Part shown: one piece after another, positions 35,201-49,800 of the stretch
Numbering within the stretch: position 1 is the stretch's first letter
Layout: each line of letters starts with the position of its first letter
NCBI GenBank assembly: GCA_905221605.1
Contig: CAJNDS010002634.1
Location: forward strand, 314,501 to 378,500
Direction: 5' to 3'
DNA length: 64,000 nucleotides
Source: Symbiodinium natans
Taxonomy: Eukaryota > Sar > Dinophyceae > Suessiales > Symbiodiniaceae
Translations under genes and position numbers: made by a program
The notes under the pieces: generated by a model
Seen by the model: the letters and a program-made list of their open reading frames with translations, nothing else
What the model was told of the DNA's origin: nothing
The model's database searches: none

Positions 35201-37763
35201 ACCTGGGCACGGCAAGGACCTGCGGCAACGCCACGCTGAGGCTGAGGCCGGCCCTCTTCGGGGCAGGGTCTAACAAGTAGTGAATGCAGGTGCTTCTTTA
35301 CAGAATGCTTTGTTCCCGGTTCTCTTGACTTGCCATGTGGTTATCCGGGATTCGGGTGGGCTGAGCAGTCCCGGGCAGGGGTTGTTGGAGCCTTCCGATC
35401 CCAAACCCTTGAACTTACACTCTGAGCCCGAGTGCGTCCCTTACCCAGCAAAGCCTGCCCACTGCCCACCATAGCAGTCGAGTAAGTATTCTTAGCAGCT
35501 GAATGAGCACACTTTACACTTCTTCGGATACTATAATCCCCTATGTACACTTTTTGCGGGGCGTGTGAACTCAGTAGCTAAGTATTTTAGGGCTCAACGT
35601 CATCTTGGTGCGGTTGAAAGGCGAACCTCTAATTCCACCTGCCAGCTACCAAGGCCCTACAAGCTCCTAGCCCCCGAAACCCGAAACCCGAAACCCTAAA
35701 CCCTAAACCCTAAACCCTAAACCCTAGACCCTAGACCCTAGACCCTAAGCCCTGAACCCTGAACCCTGAACCCTAAACCCTGAACGAACCCTACCGAACC
35801 CTAAGCCCGAAATAAACACCCTGCAAGCCCCACCGAACCCCACAGCGGAGGCGGAGAGTGAGCGCCGACGCCTGGACTTGGAGCAAGGCTGGGGTACTGC
35901 TTACTACTATTTGCGTAAGAGCCCCCCAAAATATGAAAGAAACAATCTCCTTACTACCCTTATAGTCTTATAGGGAAGATGGGGAAGAACATTGTTGTGT
36001 TAAACCCTAAACCCTAAACCCTAAACCCTAAACCCTAAACCCTAAACCCTAAACCCTAAACCTGAAGGCCGCGCGGGTTCGGCGCGGGAGCTCTCTTCCA
36101 AGGACGCCGAGCTTGCGAAGCTCCGTGACGAGGCGCAGATGTTCATGAGGGTTCCTAAGAATGACCCAAGAGTAGGGTTTAGGGTTTAGGGTTTAGGGTT
36201 TAGGGTTTAGGGTTTAGGGTTTAGGGTCTAGGGTCTAGGGTCTAGGGTTTAGGGTTTAGGGTTTAGCGTTTAGGGTTTATTTGTGGGTTCTACTCAGTCT
36301 ATGGATCCTCCCGGGGTCTGGGCAAAGGCCCTGGCCCATTCTGCTAAACACGATGTGTCCCCTTATGCTCCAGGGCATCCAACATAAATCCCGGGCCCCT
36401 AGAGCTTGGTTCACTCGTTTTGCAAGCTTTCTCAACCCGTCAAAAGGCTTTTGAAGCCTCTGAGCAAGAGGATGTCCGATTCACCAAGCTGCGGTCTGCA
36501 GGGGTTGAGATCTCTGACGGCTGAGGGCTTTGGGTTCAAGGGCGGAGGATTACAGACTCTGTGTGCGTGTGACTGTGTGTGCGTGTGTGCGCGTTTGGGA
36601 CTTGAGCTTCGGGGCATCAGTCAAGGATCGAGGATCAGGCTGTTCGAGGGCTGCGGGTTTGGGCTTTTGATTCCTGGAGCCACTGTGCTCAGGCAGGACG
36701 TCTCCAAGCACGCGAAGAGGAGCTGGCGCGGGAGGTCCAGGCCAAGGCGCAGCACGGGGAGGGCGGGGGTTCTCGGGTCTGTCTTCCTATGTTCCGACAC
36801 CTCAGAAGTTAGTTCTACCTAAGTCTTGCAACCCTGCGCCAAAGTCTAAACGCCTCCAAGCCCAAGACCAGGATAAGTTCAACTGTAGCCAAGGGCTCAA
36901 TTAGAGCTGGCCGTGCAACTCAACTTCGGAGGCTCCGCGGACCTAAGCCCTGAACCTCCAAGCGTGCAGGAAGTGGACTTAAAGGGACCAAAACGGGCCC
37001 ACAACTTTGGATGAAGCCCCCCCCCCCACAAGAGAGCCACCTTCCCCCACCCCCTTTCCCCTGAGGCCGCCGAGCATGGCCAAGTGTCGGCCCAGCTCCA
37101 CGAACGTGGCCAGGACTTGCGGGGTTTGGGCTGGGCCTTGCAAGGACATTTGGTCTTCCCTTCTGGAAGGTTTGGGTTGGGGTGGGGGGCTTCCATCTGA
37201 GATGATGGAATATAAGATAGAAACGTGATAGTGATAGCCATAGCATTTTCCGAGGCCGATGAGCTTCCTGACAAGTTTGCAGCTAGAACCCGCGCCTTGC
37301 GTGTCTTGGCCTAGGAGGGCATCGACAGCATCCTGCGTAGTTGCAGACGTCCAAGACGTCCAAGATGCATGTGCGACCACACGCCCGCAGTAATGCAGGA
37401 GCCTAAGTTCATCTAGGCCGAATCAGCCCCTCCAAGAATCCCTGTCTCTGTAAAATATGTACATGACGTACCCAAAGTACCCATTTTATTAGAACTACTT
37501 GTGACAGGAGCTCGCAGATCGCACAGCGGAGTCGCAAGCGCAGAAAGCTGAGCTGGAGGCGGTTTGGAGTAAAATAGGGGTTTATGCAAAAAGGGTGTAG
37601 GGTTTTGGGTTCAAGACCTCCAATCCAAGGGCCCATTGGGGTGTTTTGAGAACTTGTGGGCTGACGTTTTTTTTTTTTGATCGGAGGTCGATGTTCAAGA
37701 TGCCCTTGTCATATAATAATATAAGAATACAATAGAATATACCTGGTAATATAATATAATATT

Positions 37764-37807
<44 letters not shown>

Positions 37808-40800
37808 GAGAGGCTTTGCAAGACGGGATTCATGGTCAACGGTTAGTGCTGTTTAGGCTTCACAGGATCTGGGAAATAGTGCTAGGAATAGTGGTTGGAC
37901 AGCGTGTCGCATCACGGTTTGCGTCCTGCGTAGGTCTCGGGGGTTTGTAGATTCTACACACTGCTTCCTACGGACTCAACCGGCAAAATTCGCTATGGAT
38001 TGCTTGGCTTTTGCTTGCTCATTACCAATATACGTATGGATGTTCCCAAAAGTGGCGTGCTCTAAGCTTGGGTAAGGAGGCACGTTGGAACCCCCCGCGA
38101 CACATACCCCAAAACATACCCCTGAATCATTGCCCGAAACATACCCGCGAAACATACCCGAAACAAACCCCCCCAAAAATACCATGCTGCAATAAGCATT
38201 ATTCCCACACAGCAAAGCCGCGAAACATACCCCGATACATACCCGCAAAACATATCCCGAAACGTACCCCGAAATATACCGACGAAACATGCCCCCGGTC
38301 TCAACCCGATTTTTGAGACGCGGGTTTGCCGGAAAGACCCGTATAGCGCAAAGTTTTTTTTTAAATACCAACCTGAGCAGCCCCACACAAATTGTGTGGG
38401 GAATGGCCACAGGCCAGAGAGCTAGTTGCACTGGTCCTTGGTAGACTTTTCGGCAGATCGCTGCGCCCAAACCTACCCTCAAAAAGCCAAGCCTCAATGT
38501 ACCACATATTTGTCACTGGAAGGCCCCCCCAAAGATTATGAGTCCAGCAGGCAAACACAGATCTGCGAATCTCGAACGCCTTCTACGCCAAGACGAATTA
38601 ACAGTAGAAGCTGAGCAATGCATGCAAGGAAGGTCACTGCCCTTATTCCTCAAGGCATCATGTGCTTGTGACCGACGGGGCACAAGCACGCTCAGATGAT
38701 TCTCCACCCCTTGCGAACTTGCCTGCAAGAAAAAACCACCAATGTCGCGTCGATGATGACAGGACCTCCGGCAGAAACATGCGGCGCTGGAGGAGGGAGA
38801 GGGTGGAGGGGTAAGGCAGGGGTTTCATATTGGCTTCGAGTGGCGCTGATCCGTTGAAGGGGGCTTTGAGACCTTTGGAGCATTAGACTTCGGTGATTTC
38901 AGGGTTTGGGCTTTGGGGGGGTTTGGCGCCGTAGTTTGAGGGGTCCACTACGGGTTTCTTCCCGTGTGTTTACTTGCGTGCGAATCATGACTTACACTGC
39001 AGCCATTCCGTCCTATGGGGCCCAGACCTACGTTTGGGCTGGGTTATGGTGGGCTCCTCGTTCTGAGGCTAAGGTTGCAGCCTGGTGCAGTCAGATAAGA
39101 GGCCTTTATTATGAGAGTAGGTATCTTGCATCTTGCATTGGGTAGTTTATCTCAGAATCTTGGAGTTTAAAAGGATTGTAAGGGCATAGTATTGGCAATG
39201 ATTTAGTCTCCTGTATTGTAGTTTTTCGCGGTTGCATCGTTTGTTTACCGGTGGCTTCTGGGCAGTGTGTGGGAGTCGAGAGTGGAGGTTTGGCTTTGCT
39301 TGCCGCTTCCAGGATTTCAAGACGTTGTCTTAAACAGTCCTCAAACTTACACGGTCGGACAATGCGAACCGAACCTCAAGCCCCTAAGCCTAAGCGATTC
39401 AATTCAATCCACTCCCTGTGTTGGGGCGCCCTGAACCAAAGAAACATCAGACCCCAGGAGCCATCAACCCAGCCCCAATACAAAGGGTTTAGGGTTTCGG
39501 GTTTAGGGTTTAGGATTTAGGGTTTAGGGTTTAGGGTTTAGGATATAGGGTCCCTAAACCCTCAACCCAGTCTGCTGGCAAGGCGCATCGCTCGCAGCTG
39601 GCGAGCGAGAGTGAGCAGCTGCGCCTGGACCTGGCAAGAGGCCCACGTCAAAGCCGTCTTGAAGGTTCATGGGTAGTTAGAAGTAGTGTTATGATGTAAG
39701 TACCCTAAGCAAGAACCAGCTAGAGCTGTAGTTACCCTAGTTGTAACCCCACTGACAGCTACCCATGAACCTCCAAGTTTTAGACGGTTCTTAAGGGAGG
39801 AGGAGTTCAAAGGGGGTATGTAACCCAGGGTTCCCGAATACTCCCGACTACTCCCTCAGGCTCCGGACGTCGGGTTTGGGGTTCCGGGGCTTGGGCGTTG
39901 GGCTTGACCTTAAGGGCCGAACTCAGCAACACCATCTACATGGACCTTCAAACCGCCCTAGGGTTCAACCCGCTTGACTTGGAGGTTCATGGGTTATAAG
40001 TGGGGTTCGAAGAAAGGGGAACTAGAACTAGAACTGGTTATACCCCTATTTAGGATACTTAGAAGCTTATCTGGGGTTTATCCAGCTGCCCATGAACCTT
40101 ATCACCTTATTTAGGATACTTAGAACCTTATACCTTATTTAAGATACTTAAAACCTTCTTCCTTTTTTTGGATACTTAGCACCTTCTTTAGGGTGCTTAG
40201 AACTGCCCATGAACCTTCAAGTAGGGCTCTAAACCCTAAACCCTAAACCCTAAACCCTAAACCCTAAACCCTAAACCCTAAACCTTAAACCCTAAACCCT
40301 AAACCCAAAGTAGGGCTCCGATGGCCAGGCCAGGAGCGATCCACCCAGGAGCTTGCGGCGAAGGAGGCGCAGCTCGCCTTGCTGCGAACGGAGGCGGGGG
40401 ATTTAGGGTTTAGGGTTTAGGGTTGGGGTTTAGGGTTTAGGGTTTAGGGTTTAGGGTTTAGGGTTTAGGGTTTAGGGTTTAGGGTTTAGGGTTTAGGGTG
40501 TAGGGTGTAGGGTGTAGGGTTTAGGGTGTAGGGTGTAGGGTGTAGGGTGTAGGGTGTAGGGTGTAGGGTGTAGGGTGTAGGGTGTAGGTTAGGGTTTAGG
40601 GTTTAGGGTGTAGTGTTGTGGTTTAGGGTTTAGGGTGTGGGGTGTAGGGTTTAGGGTTTAGGGTTTAGGGTTTAGGGTTTGTCAAGTTGAGGGGCTTGGG
40701 GTCTAACTTAGAGGGCACTTCGGGTTCACTACTGTATTTCTCATGAGGAGTGTCGTGCCCAGTGGTACCCTTTTTTCTTTTTTTGAGCCAAATCGCTGGT

Positions 40801-43800
40801 CTTGCGCCCCATGCAAACTTTCAAACACCCACATCCCAAGCCCTAAACCCTAAACGCTGCCGGCACAGGCCAGTCAGAGCCAGGAGTCCGCGAGAGCTGA
40901 GCTTGGCGACCGCGAGCGGCAACTGCAGGTGCGACGCAGGGTTTAGGGTTTATAGGGTTTAGGGTTCAATTGCCTGGGGCTTCGGAGAGTTTAGGGTTTC
41001 TAAGGTTGTACCCTAGAGGTTCTCCTGAATGTACTCCGAATATGGCCCTTATACGGGTCCAAGGTGCAACTCATGCGGGTGTGCAGAGTTCTTGTAGCGT
41101 GCTTGACCGTGCGCGGGGCGGGGCGCAGGCTGAGAGGTCTGTGTACAGCTTGACATGCTCCGAAGCTGGCCTGCAGGAGTCCCTTATGGTCCCTTCACAC
41201 TTTTACTAGAACAACCACCCCCCCATATTCTAATTATTCAGGCCCCCATATTGCGCTATCATTATCCTATCATGCTTTGCATGACTTGTCTTGGTTTTTC
41301 AAGGGGCACGTGGTACGAGGAGGTGGGTGAGTGCCAACCACCTGGTTTGGCCACGGCGTTAAAATCCTCTTCCTTTCCCAGCCAAACCCAAAAGCCGCAT
41401 TGCAGAAAGGTGCCAAGGCAAATAAACCGCGTTGCAACCTTGCGGTGGGGTTGCGAGGCTGCTAGGCAGCTGGCAAAACGACCCAAGCCCCGCAGGTGCA
41501 TGAAGACCCTGTAGTGTGGCAGTGTGGCTGGTCTGCTTGGCTATTACTTGCTTAAGAATCCACCACGAAATCAAGAATGCCATCTGATTATCTTGATTTT
41601 TCGGTGGTTTTTTAGGCAAATAGTGGGTAGCAACAGAAACCTGCGCCCCCTGAACCCTAAATCCCAAAAATCCCCAAGAAAGAACCCCTCGACCCTGAAC
41701 CCCAAACGCCAAAAAGCCCTAGACCCTATACCCTGAACAATAGACCCCAAACCCTGAACAACCCTAAACCCTATTTATAAACCCTAAACCCTAAACCCTA
41801 AGCCAAAGCTCCTTCTAGGAGGCGCGCGAGGGAGCAGAGGCCGACCGAGCGGCGCTCCACCGGGAGAAAGAAGCCCTCCAGGTGGCTTCCCCCTTTTTTT
41901 GGGGGGGGGGGTTTAGGGTTTAGGGTTGAGGGTTGAGGGTTTAGGGTTTAGGGTTTAGGGCTTAGGGCTTAGGGCTTAGGGTTTAGGGTTTAGGGTGGGG
42001 GGGGGTGTGGGGGGAAGCAGGCTTTAGGGGTTTAGGGTTTGGGGGTTCAGGGGTTTAGGGTTTCAATCTGCCAAGAGTCCTGGACGCAAAAGGCTTCAGG
42101 ATAGCAGCCTTGGTGCCTCGGTTTTTGCGGCGAAGAACTTGTCGAGACCCCTCTGCCGGCAAAAAGTGCTCGTCGGGACCTAAGCCCCAGAAGCCAGCAG
42201 AAGCCTTACCCTAAACCCCCCCAAGAGTCACCATAGGGTAGAAGTTGTATTGGCCCGGGCAGTCACGCCACAGTAAGCCGTTGACGTATAGGCCTAAATC
42301 CTAAACCCTAAACCCCCGAAACCCCCTAAACCATTTACAGTGAAGCCCAACATCGGCTCAGGAGCAGCTGAACCAGAGGGCAGCCACTGCAGCCGCGGAA
42401 GCAGAGAGATGCATGACTCAACGTGGTTTAGGATCCATCCTTCTTAGGGTTCAGGGATGTTGGGCTAAGGGCATAAGGGTGCAAGGGTGTGTTTTAGGCC
42501 AGGTGTGGGGCTTCTTATGTTCGGAATGGGACTTGAAGATATTCACTTGAAAACAGAGGCTTCAGGGGGATAAGGGTTTAAGGGTTTAGGGGCTTCGGCC
42601 TGGAGTCGACAAAAAAACACGTACTAAAGCTGTAGAGAGTGCAAACGAAGGAAAGTACAAGTGAATGAAATGAATGCGTGGAACTAGTGGGTGAACGAAC
42701 GAAACGAGCGATCGTATTTCGTATTCTTCATTCGCTGTGTCGTTCCTTCCATTCTTTTCCAACATAGAAACCGTGTCTTCGTTCGCGAGTTCTTGTCTCT
42801 TGAGTTGACTTCGTGAGATCGCCCCAAAGGTTCGCAGGGTCCTAAACCCCTAAACTCATCCCTGAGCTTCTGAGAGCTCTACTCGTCCCAGAAACTGGGC
42901 TACCTTATTCGGGTCCCCCTTCTACTAATAACCCTAAGAACCCTAAGAACCCTTAAAACCCTTTAAACCTATAAAACGCCAAAAACTAAAAACACCCCCC
43001 CCATTTTAAGGGAATCTTACTACTTGGGATCCGAAATTTTGTGGGCTCGCTCGATGTTCGTAAGACCCAGGACTGGAAGCCGACAAGGCGCAGCTGTCGT
43101 CTCTTCTGGAGGCTAGGGGAGATGCGGGTTTAGGGTTTAGGGAGTTTAGGGTTTAGGGTTTAGGGCTTCGAGGGACATCGTGGGGTACATCGGGTTCAGG
43201 CCAAAGGGTTTAGGGTCAAAAGGGACTGGAAGGGCCAGGGTGAGGTTGCAGGGGTGAAGGATTCAGAAGTGGCGGTACTAGGGCTTGAGGCTCCGGTTGA
43301 GCATGTGAAAAACGCCCCGCTTGACTATAAGTTACCTCTATAGGGGTTCATATAGGGGAGTAAGATTAAGGGTCCCTTCTAGGGGTCCCTCCTTATAACC
43401 CGCAAGCACATGGCTTGCGCCCCAGGACGTGCAGGCCGAGTGCGATCGGAAGTTGGACGAGGACCGAAGCTCTTGAGTGCATAATATAGGGGTTGGAACA
43501 ATTACGAATAGTTTTCCTTATGGCCCCTATAGAATTCTAGTACAATCACCCCCCCCAAAACCATATTCTAACTACTACCAAGGCCCCCTTTTATTAGCTC
43601 TTCTGCTGTGGGTTTCGGGGGCCCCTTGTGAGTTAGGATTCGTGCCTCCGCAAAGAGCAGCCCCTGTGAGGAGAACATGCAGAGCTCCAGTGGCAGCCTC
43701 GAATTGGCGATTGCGCGCTCGAAATCTGCAGCGACACCCAGCCCCCCCCTCCCCCCTCCTAAACGCCCAAATCCTCAACCTCCAGAATGGTCAATCAAAC

Positions 43801-46800
43801 AGCACACGCCTTCACCCGAAATCTGGCCTCAGAGATCTTGTCCCGTTGGGCTTGCCACGGCTCTGAAGCGCATCATCAACGCCCTGAGCCCTGAACTTCC
43901 TCTGCGTGGTGCGAAGACGTGAGCATTTGAACCTACTATTCGCTTGAGAACCCCAAACAATAAAAACATATTCTTCCTTATAAGCGTAACATAGGGACTA
44001 TACTTTTATGTTTTTACTTTTTTTTGGGGGGTTCTGAAGCACATCGCAAGAACATGTGCATGTGAACGACGCAAACGCTGCTTCGCAGTTCTGCTTTCTG
44101 CCAAGAAGCCGATCATTACATGTCTTAAGGGAGACCCTTACAGGGGAGCCCTTCTTAACCCTCTTCTGGCCCTCTTAAAGACCTTATTCAGAGGGTCGAT
44201 ATCCCCAGGGGTCCCCCTAATCCTATCCCCTAATTTCAGCACTCCCTGCGATCTCGAGCACTCCTTAAACTCGGTGGGCCTTCGGGCTGCGGGTGGCCCG
44301 AAGGCGCCAAAACCGTCTGATTCCATGAGTCCTCCCCGAGCTTATCAGACTGCAAGCCCCAAACCCCAAACCCCAAACCCTAAACCCTAAACCTCTTTTA
44401 GTGTGAGAGTCGACACCCCAAAAGGCCCTCCTTGAACCCCAAGAAGCCGCCGCCACCAGAAAGGGCCGCAGCCCCGAGGTCGGATCTCGCAGCTCGCTGA
44501 AGACTTCGACGGGCGCTTAGCCATGGGGACCTTGGGGGGGGACGAAGTGAACCCTAAAAGGGTTTGTGGTTCATGTAACTTTAATCAGGATTATTGTAGT
44601 ATCCCTAACAGGGCTTGTGGTTCATGTACTTTAAGAAGGGCTATAGTAGTACCCCTAAAAGGGTTTATGGTTCACGTGCGTTAATGGGTATAGTAGTATA
44701 GGGTATATGACCCTAATTTTAGGGTTTATTTGGTCGTCAAGATTGGGGAGGGGTGAAAAGGGGAGGGGTGAAAAGGAACTTTAAAAGCTACACAGACTTC
44801 GGGGCTTTTTGTGGTCTAGGGTTTGGGTTTTAGGGTTTGGGGTTTAGGGTTTAGGGTTTGAAGGTCTCGGGATGTTTCGGGGGTTTCCCCACCTAAGGTC
44901 CCCGTGACTAGGAAGACGGCTCCAGTAGAGGGCGGGCATAGCTTGCAGGAGTTTGTCCTGGCTTCCTTGTCAAAACTTAAACCCTCAGTCCATTAAGCGG
45001 AGGGGCTCAGCACAAGCACAAATCACGAACAACAGTGGCCTCAAGCCGCAAAAAACGCCTGTCCCGTCACAGAACTCAGGCAACTCCCCCCAAGACCAAG
45101 AAAACCCTAAAACCCCTAAAGCCTAAACCCTAAACCCTAAAACCCCCAAAGCCCTGACCTCTCCTGCATGCCTCCAAGCCCGGGCCCCCACTCTGGCGGG
45201 GGGCCTCTGGGCTTGGGGTACAGGTTTTTTTTTTGGCGGCCCTTTGGAGCTCTTACGAACCTCAGGGCGTTTAGGGTTTAGGGTTTGGGGTTTGGGGTTT
45301 AGGGTTTAGGGTCTAGGGTTTATTTTGAACCATGTGTAGGCTACCTACTCTACGAACCTTGTAGAGCTGACCGTCGGGGACCACAATGTGTTTAATGAGT
45401 CTTTTTGGGGGGAAGCTAGGGCCCCTAAATCCTAAACCCTAAACCCTAAACCCTAAACCCTAAACCCTAAACCCTAAACCCTGCTCGCACCTTCAAAATC
45501 CCAAGTGGCGACCGGGCCGCGGAGGGATGGGGAGCCCAGCACCCCGAGATATCAACCCCGCCCCAAGCAAAGAAAGTCTGAGGCTCAGCCAGCGTTTAGG
45601 GTTTAGGGTTTAGGGTTTAGGGTCTAGGGTTTAGGGTTTAGGGTTTAGGGTTTAGGGTTTAGGGTAGGCTGCAGTTTGGGAGCCCGGACGCAAACAGAAA
45701 GGTCTTAATTTGTGAGCTTTCGGCATTCGAAGGCCCGTAATCCCTACGCAATCCTACAGACCCATGACTTGTCCTTTTTTGTGTAGGCAGGCCCTTGAAA
45801 CATCTTTTTTCCCTTGTTGGGTTGAAGAGGCTCCTATGTTAGGAATATTTTTAGGGGGGCTCTTAGGGCCATCCTAGCTTTGTAGTCAGGAGTTAGGACA
45901 CTGCGAATCAAGTACAGGAGCCATAGAGGCCCTGCCCCTGGCTCTGGGTGCCATGGGTGCAATGGGTGCCATGGGTGCTCCTGCCGGACATGGGAAAAGA
46001 TGGGGTGCTCGCGCATACCCTAAGCCCCTTGTTGCAGCAGGCTTGGAAGGGTACGCCCGGACATGTTCAGGCCATACCCTAAACCCTAAACCCTACTCTG
46101 CTGGGTTTGAGGGCTTCAAGGGCTCGTGGGGCTGATTGCGCAGTTCTGATGCAGTTGATGGGGGGTTGAAGGGAGCTAAAGGGGCTCAGGGTTGTTGAAG
46201 CTTTGTGGGTTGGCTTGGGGGACAGGGTTTAGGGTTTAGGGTCTAGGGTGCAGAGTTTAGAGTTTAGAGTTAGGTTTCGGAGAACTTTTGTGGGACCCCT
46301 TCGGGGTTGAAGGCGCTCCAGGCTTCGCGCTGGGGTGCAGTAGCCCCGGAGGAAATCCTCAACAGCCTGTGTCTCGCGAGAGAGCTGTGAGAACCCTAAA
46401 CCATGGAGCGGTCCTGAGCCAGAACGCCTCAAACCAAAGTCACACTAAACCCTAAACCCTAAACCCTAAACCCTAAACCCTAAACCCTAAACCCTAAACC
46501 CTAAACCCTAAACCCTAAACCCTAAACCCTAAACCCTAAACCCTAAACCGCAAGTTGGGGGCTCTGGATGTGGGGCAGGGACCCGGGGAGGTTTAGAGGG
46601 CAAACCTAAGCTCCATTAAATAAGGCTTCAGGGACTTATAGGGAGGCAACAATGGGGGCGTATGGGGTTTAGGGCTCAGGGTTAGGGGCCTGATGATTTA
46701 GGGTTTAAGGTTTAGGGTAGGGTTTAGGGTTTAGGGCCCAAAAGGATCCTGTATGCAAGGAGTTCAGTTGCAAAAGGGCCCCAACAGCCGCCTCAGCAGG

Positions 46801-49800
46801 AGCTGGAGACGGAATGCTTATCAAATTTAGGGTTCAGAGGCTTGGAACCAAGCGAAAGCGAACCCAACTGGCAGAGCATTTACCCCCTTAGGTTTGGGGT
46901 CGAGCTCCCTCGCTCCTTGGGGATCGAGACTTGGAGGGGCACCGCGGCTAAGGAAAAGCAGCTGGCGGCGAAAGAGGAGAAGGCGGATTGCATGCGCTGA
47001 GGGTCAGGGGGACAACAGGTCCTCACAGGACTTCCCACGGCCATACCGAGCCGAGCCCCTAAAGGCCCCAAAGCCCAAGCTGCGCAGATCGCGTCCCTCC
47101 ACCGCGACCTTGAGAGCCAGGCGAAAGCAGTGGAGCAGGCGCGGGAGTGGGTGGGTGGGTGGTTGGTGGGGGGGGGCCTCTTAAGATGAGGGGAAGGTTA
47201 ATTATGGTTTCGGGTTTCGGGTCCCAGCATTTTGCAAGGGGTATCAAGGAAGAGCTGCAGACGGTCGTCCTGTATTCACTGTTTGAGCTGGGGGTTTTCG
47301 AAAATAGGGGACCCCTAATATTGACCCCAATTGGTAGGATTCGCTTACAACAAGGACCCCAATAAGGTACCCCTAATTTCGGAGGCCCCCATTTGTTTTT
47401 TTCGCCCACCCCACAGGAGAAGGCAGAATTGCTAAGCAAGCTTGCCGACGTGGAGGCCGATGGACTCCAGCATACGGATGGATTCATGGGGTGGGGATTT
47501 CAAACTCGCGGCACACGGGGGCTTACCACCCTATACCAGAACCCTAAACCTTTGGGAGTGATTAGGACGCATTGGTCGTGTTCCGAGAGTGGGTTGGTTT
47601 CACCTCATGCCTTACTGGGCAATGCTGAAAGGGTACGTGGCCTGGCCTGCCAGTGATGTTGGAGTGCAGACTGCGATGAGCACAACTTTTTGGGTCCCTA
47701 TTCCCGTACAGCATATTCCTCACTTTCTAGGATGCTGTACCAAAAAGTCCCGGAACGGAGAGTGAGAAGCCAACAGGGTGCAGCAAATCCGAAAGAGCCT
47801 CGGGCCTATCATGTCCATGGGGCTCGTTCTAAGGAGGCTGCTTTGAGTTGAAGATTCGTCTTTGGCGCCCAACAACCTGCGACTTTCAGTGTCCAACCCT
47901 ACCATGCTTGGAAACACTAAACCGCATTAACGTACTCTTCGGCGGTTGGTGGCCGGTGTACGGTTTCACTAGACGGTTTGAGGTGCCTGGTCCTTTCTGT
48001 TGCCACGGGGAATAATCCAGGTGACTTTTAATTTTGCTGACAGATGTTTCAGTCCACGATCTGCCATCGCACGATTCGGGGTTCTTCAAGCTGGTCGAGT
48101 GATACTCTGCAGAGAGCTGCTGCAGTTTTGGAAGCTCTGACTATCGTTACCCTAGACCCTAAACTGTTTGGAACGATACAGAGAACATTAGCATGGCCCG
48201 TGCGCAAGGATGCGCGAAGTGCACCAAGGCAGAAAAAACCAAGCATGAAAGCCTGAACCTCTAAAGCCCCAGGCCCACACCCTGAAGCCCCAAGCTCTAA
48301 ACCCGAACCCTCAACCCTAATCCCTAAACCCCAAAGCTCTGAAGCCCTAAACCCTAAACCCTAAACCCCAAAAACCCGAAGCCCCTGTAAGGGTGCGAAG
48401 GAAGTCTCCTCCTGTCGCGCAGGTCGCTTACGAGCAGAAGCTGGCCACCCAGGAGACCCCCCCCCCCCCCCCACACACGATCCCACTCTGTATATACATA
48501 TGGGTTTACGGTTTAGGGTCTAGAGCTTAGGATTTAGGGTTTAGGGTGTAGGGTTTCGGGCTACTTACCTGGGGGTTTCAGATTTATAAGGGAACTCTAC
48601 TTTTCGTATATGGGTAGTTGGAACACGGGCGGTAGATCGGCAATCTATGGCCTGTCCGCGAGGCTTCCGGCATTTCAGGGCTTTTGGGGGGTGGGGGATA
48701 AGAACGCCATTCATATTGCGTCCATGCCAAAAACACTGGTATTTGCAGCGTTTTCGCCTCTTTGTACAACATATGCAAGGATGTGGAACAAGAAAATCTG
48801 TCACAAGCGTCCATGCCTTTCGCGACCATGCCCAAAACACTGGTATTTACAGCGCTTTATGCCCAAAACACTGGTATTTGCAGCATTTTCGCCTCTTTGT
48901 ACAACAGACTGTGCAAGGATGTGGAACAAGAAGTGGATGTATAGAAGCCATCTCGGGTCTTGCACTCCTATGCAGTTCTTGCAGCATTTGTGCAAAGTAC
49001 CCTGATCCTCCCAGCAGGGAATGCCAGGACAGAAAAAAGTCGACGCTAAAGTCCGATGTCAATTAACCCCAAAGGAGGAATCCTGCCAACACCCAGGTAA
49101 AACGTACGTTTCGGTACACTCAAACCACGGCAATCTATGGCCGTTCCGGGTAGTTTCCTAACTTAGGGTCCCCTTTTGGATACCCAGTAGCAGGCGGCAC
49201 CCTTCTAAAAGGGGCCACCTGCACTAAGCATGCTTGAGTGGCTGCATGGCCCTGAGACTTGACGTCCGAAGCCCTGAAGCCTCAAACACCCCAAACCCTA
49301 AAACCCCAGAAACACTCAAACCCCAAAATCCCAGAAAACCTAAAACCCCAGAAACACTCAAAGTCCAGAAACCCTAAAACCCTAAAAAGTTAAAACCCTA
49401 AAGGCTTAAAAGCCTAAAACCCAAAAACACCCAAAGCCCAGCGCCAGGAAGAGAGGTCCAACTACTCAGCGGCGCCCTGAGCCGATGCACAGGGAAGTGC
49501 GGGCAGGGGAGCAGATTCTTGAGGGCATTTCGGGAATTTAGGGTATTTAGGGTGTGCAGGGTATTTGGGTATTTGGCAGGTTTTTCTTGGGGCTCACTGC
49601 TTGCTGTTTTTTTCCAATTACATGGGAGCGTGCCAGTGTTGTATAGTCTTGCATCTATCCATTTTTATCGGTCTATCTATCTTTGCATATGTATGTGTAT
49701 ATATATATATGTATACACAGAGACTTTTTTCGATGGAATATGAACCTCCTATTGAGCCCCCCAAGTCCCTGCTCTGCTTGGGTTCATGATGCTCGCCTGT

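Noticed and set aside
37582-37839. Minus-strand Ile-rich frame
   Set aside because: Read-through of an ATT microsatellite.
38062-38497. GYVSGYV-rich minus-strand frames
   Set aside because: Complement of the GAAACATACCC array; several frames open, no exon features.
48562-48578. ACTTACCTGG resembling the 5' end of U1 snRNA, 340 nt after the U6-like piece
   Set aside because: Nothing downstream resembles U1 stem-loops or an Sm site; ten bases is within chance in this window.
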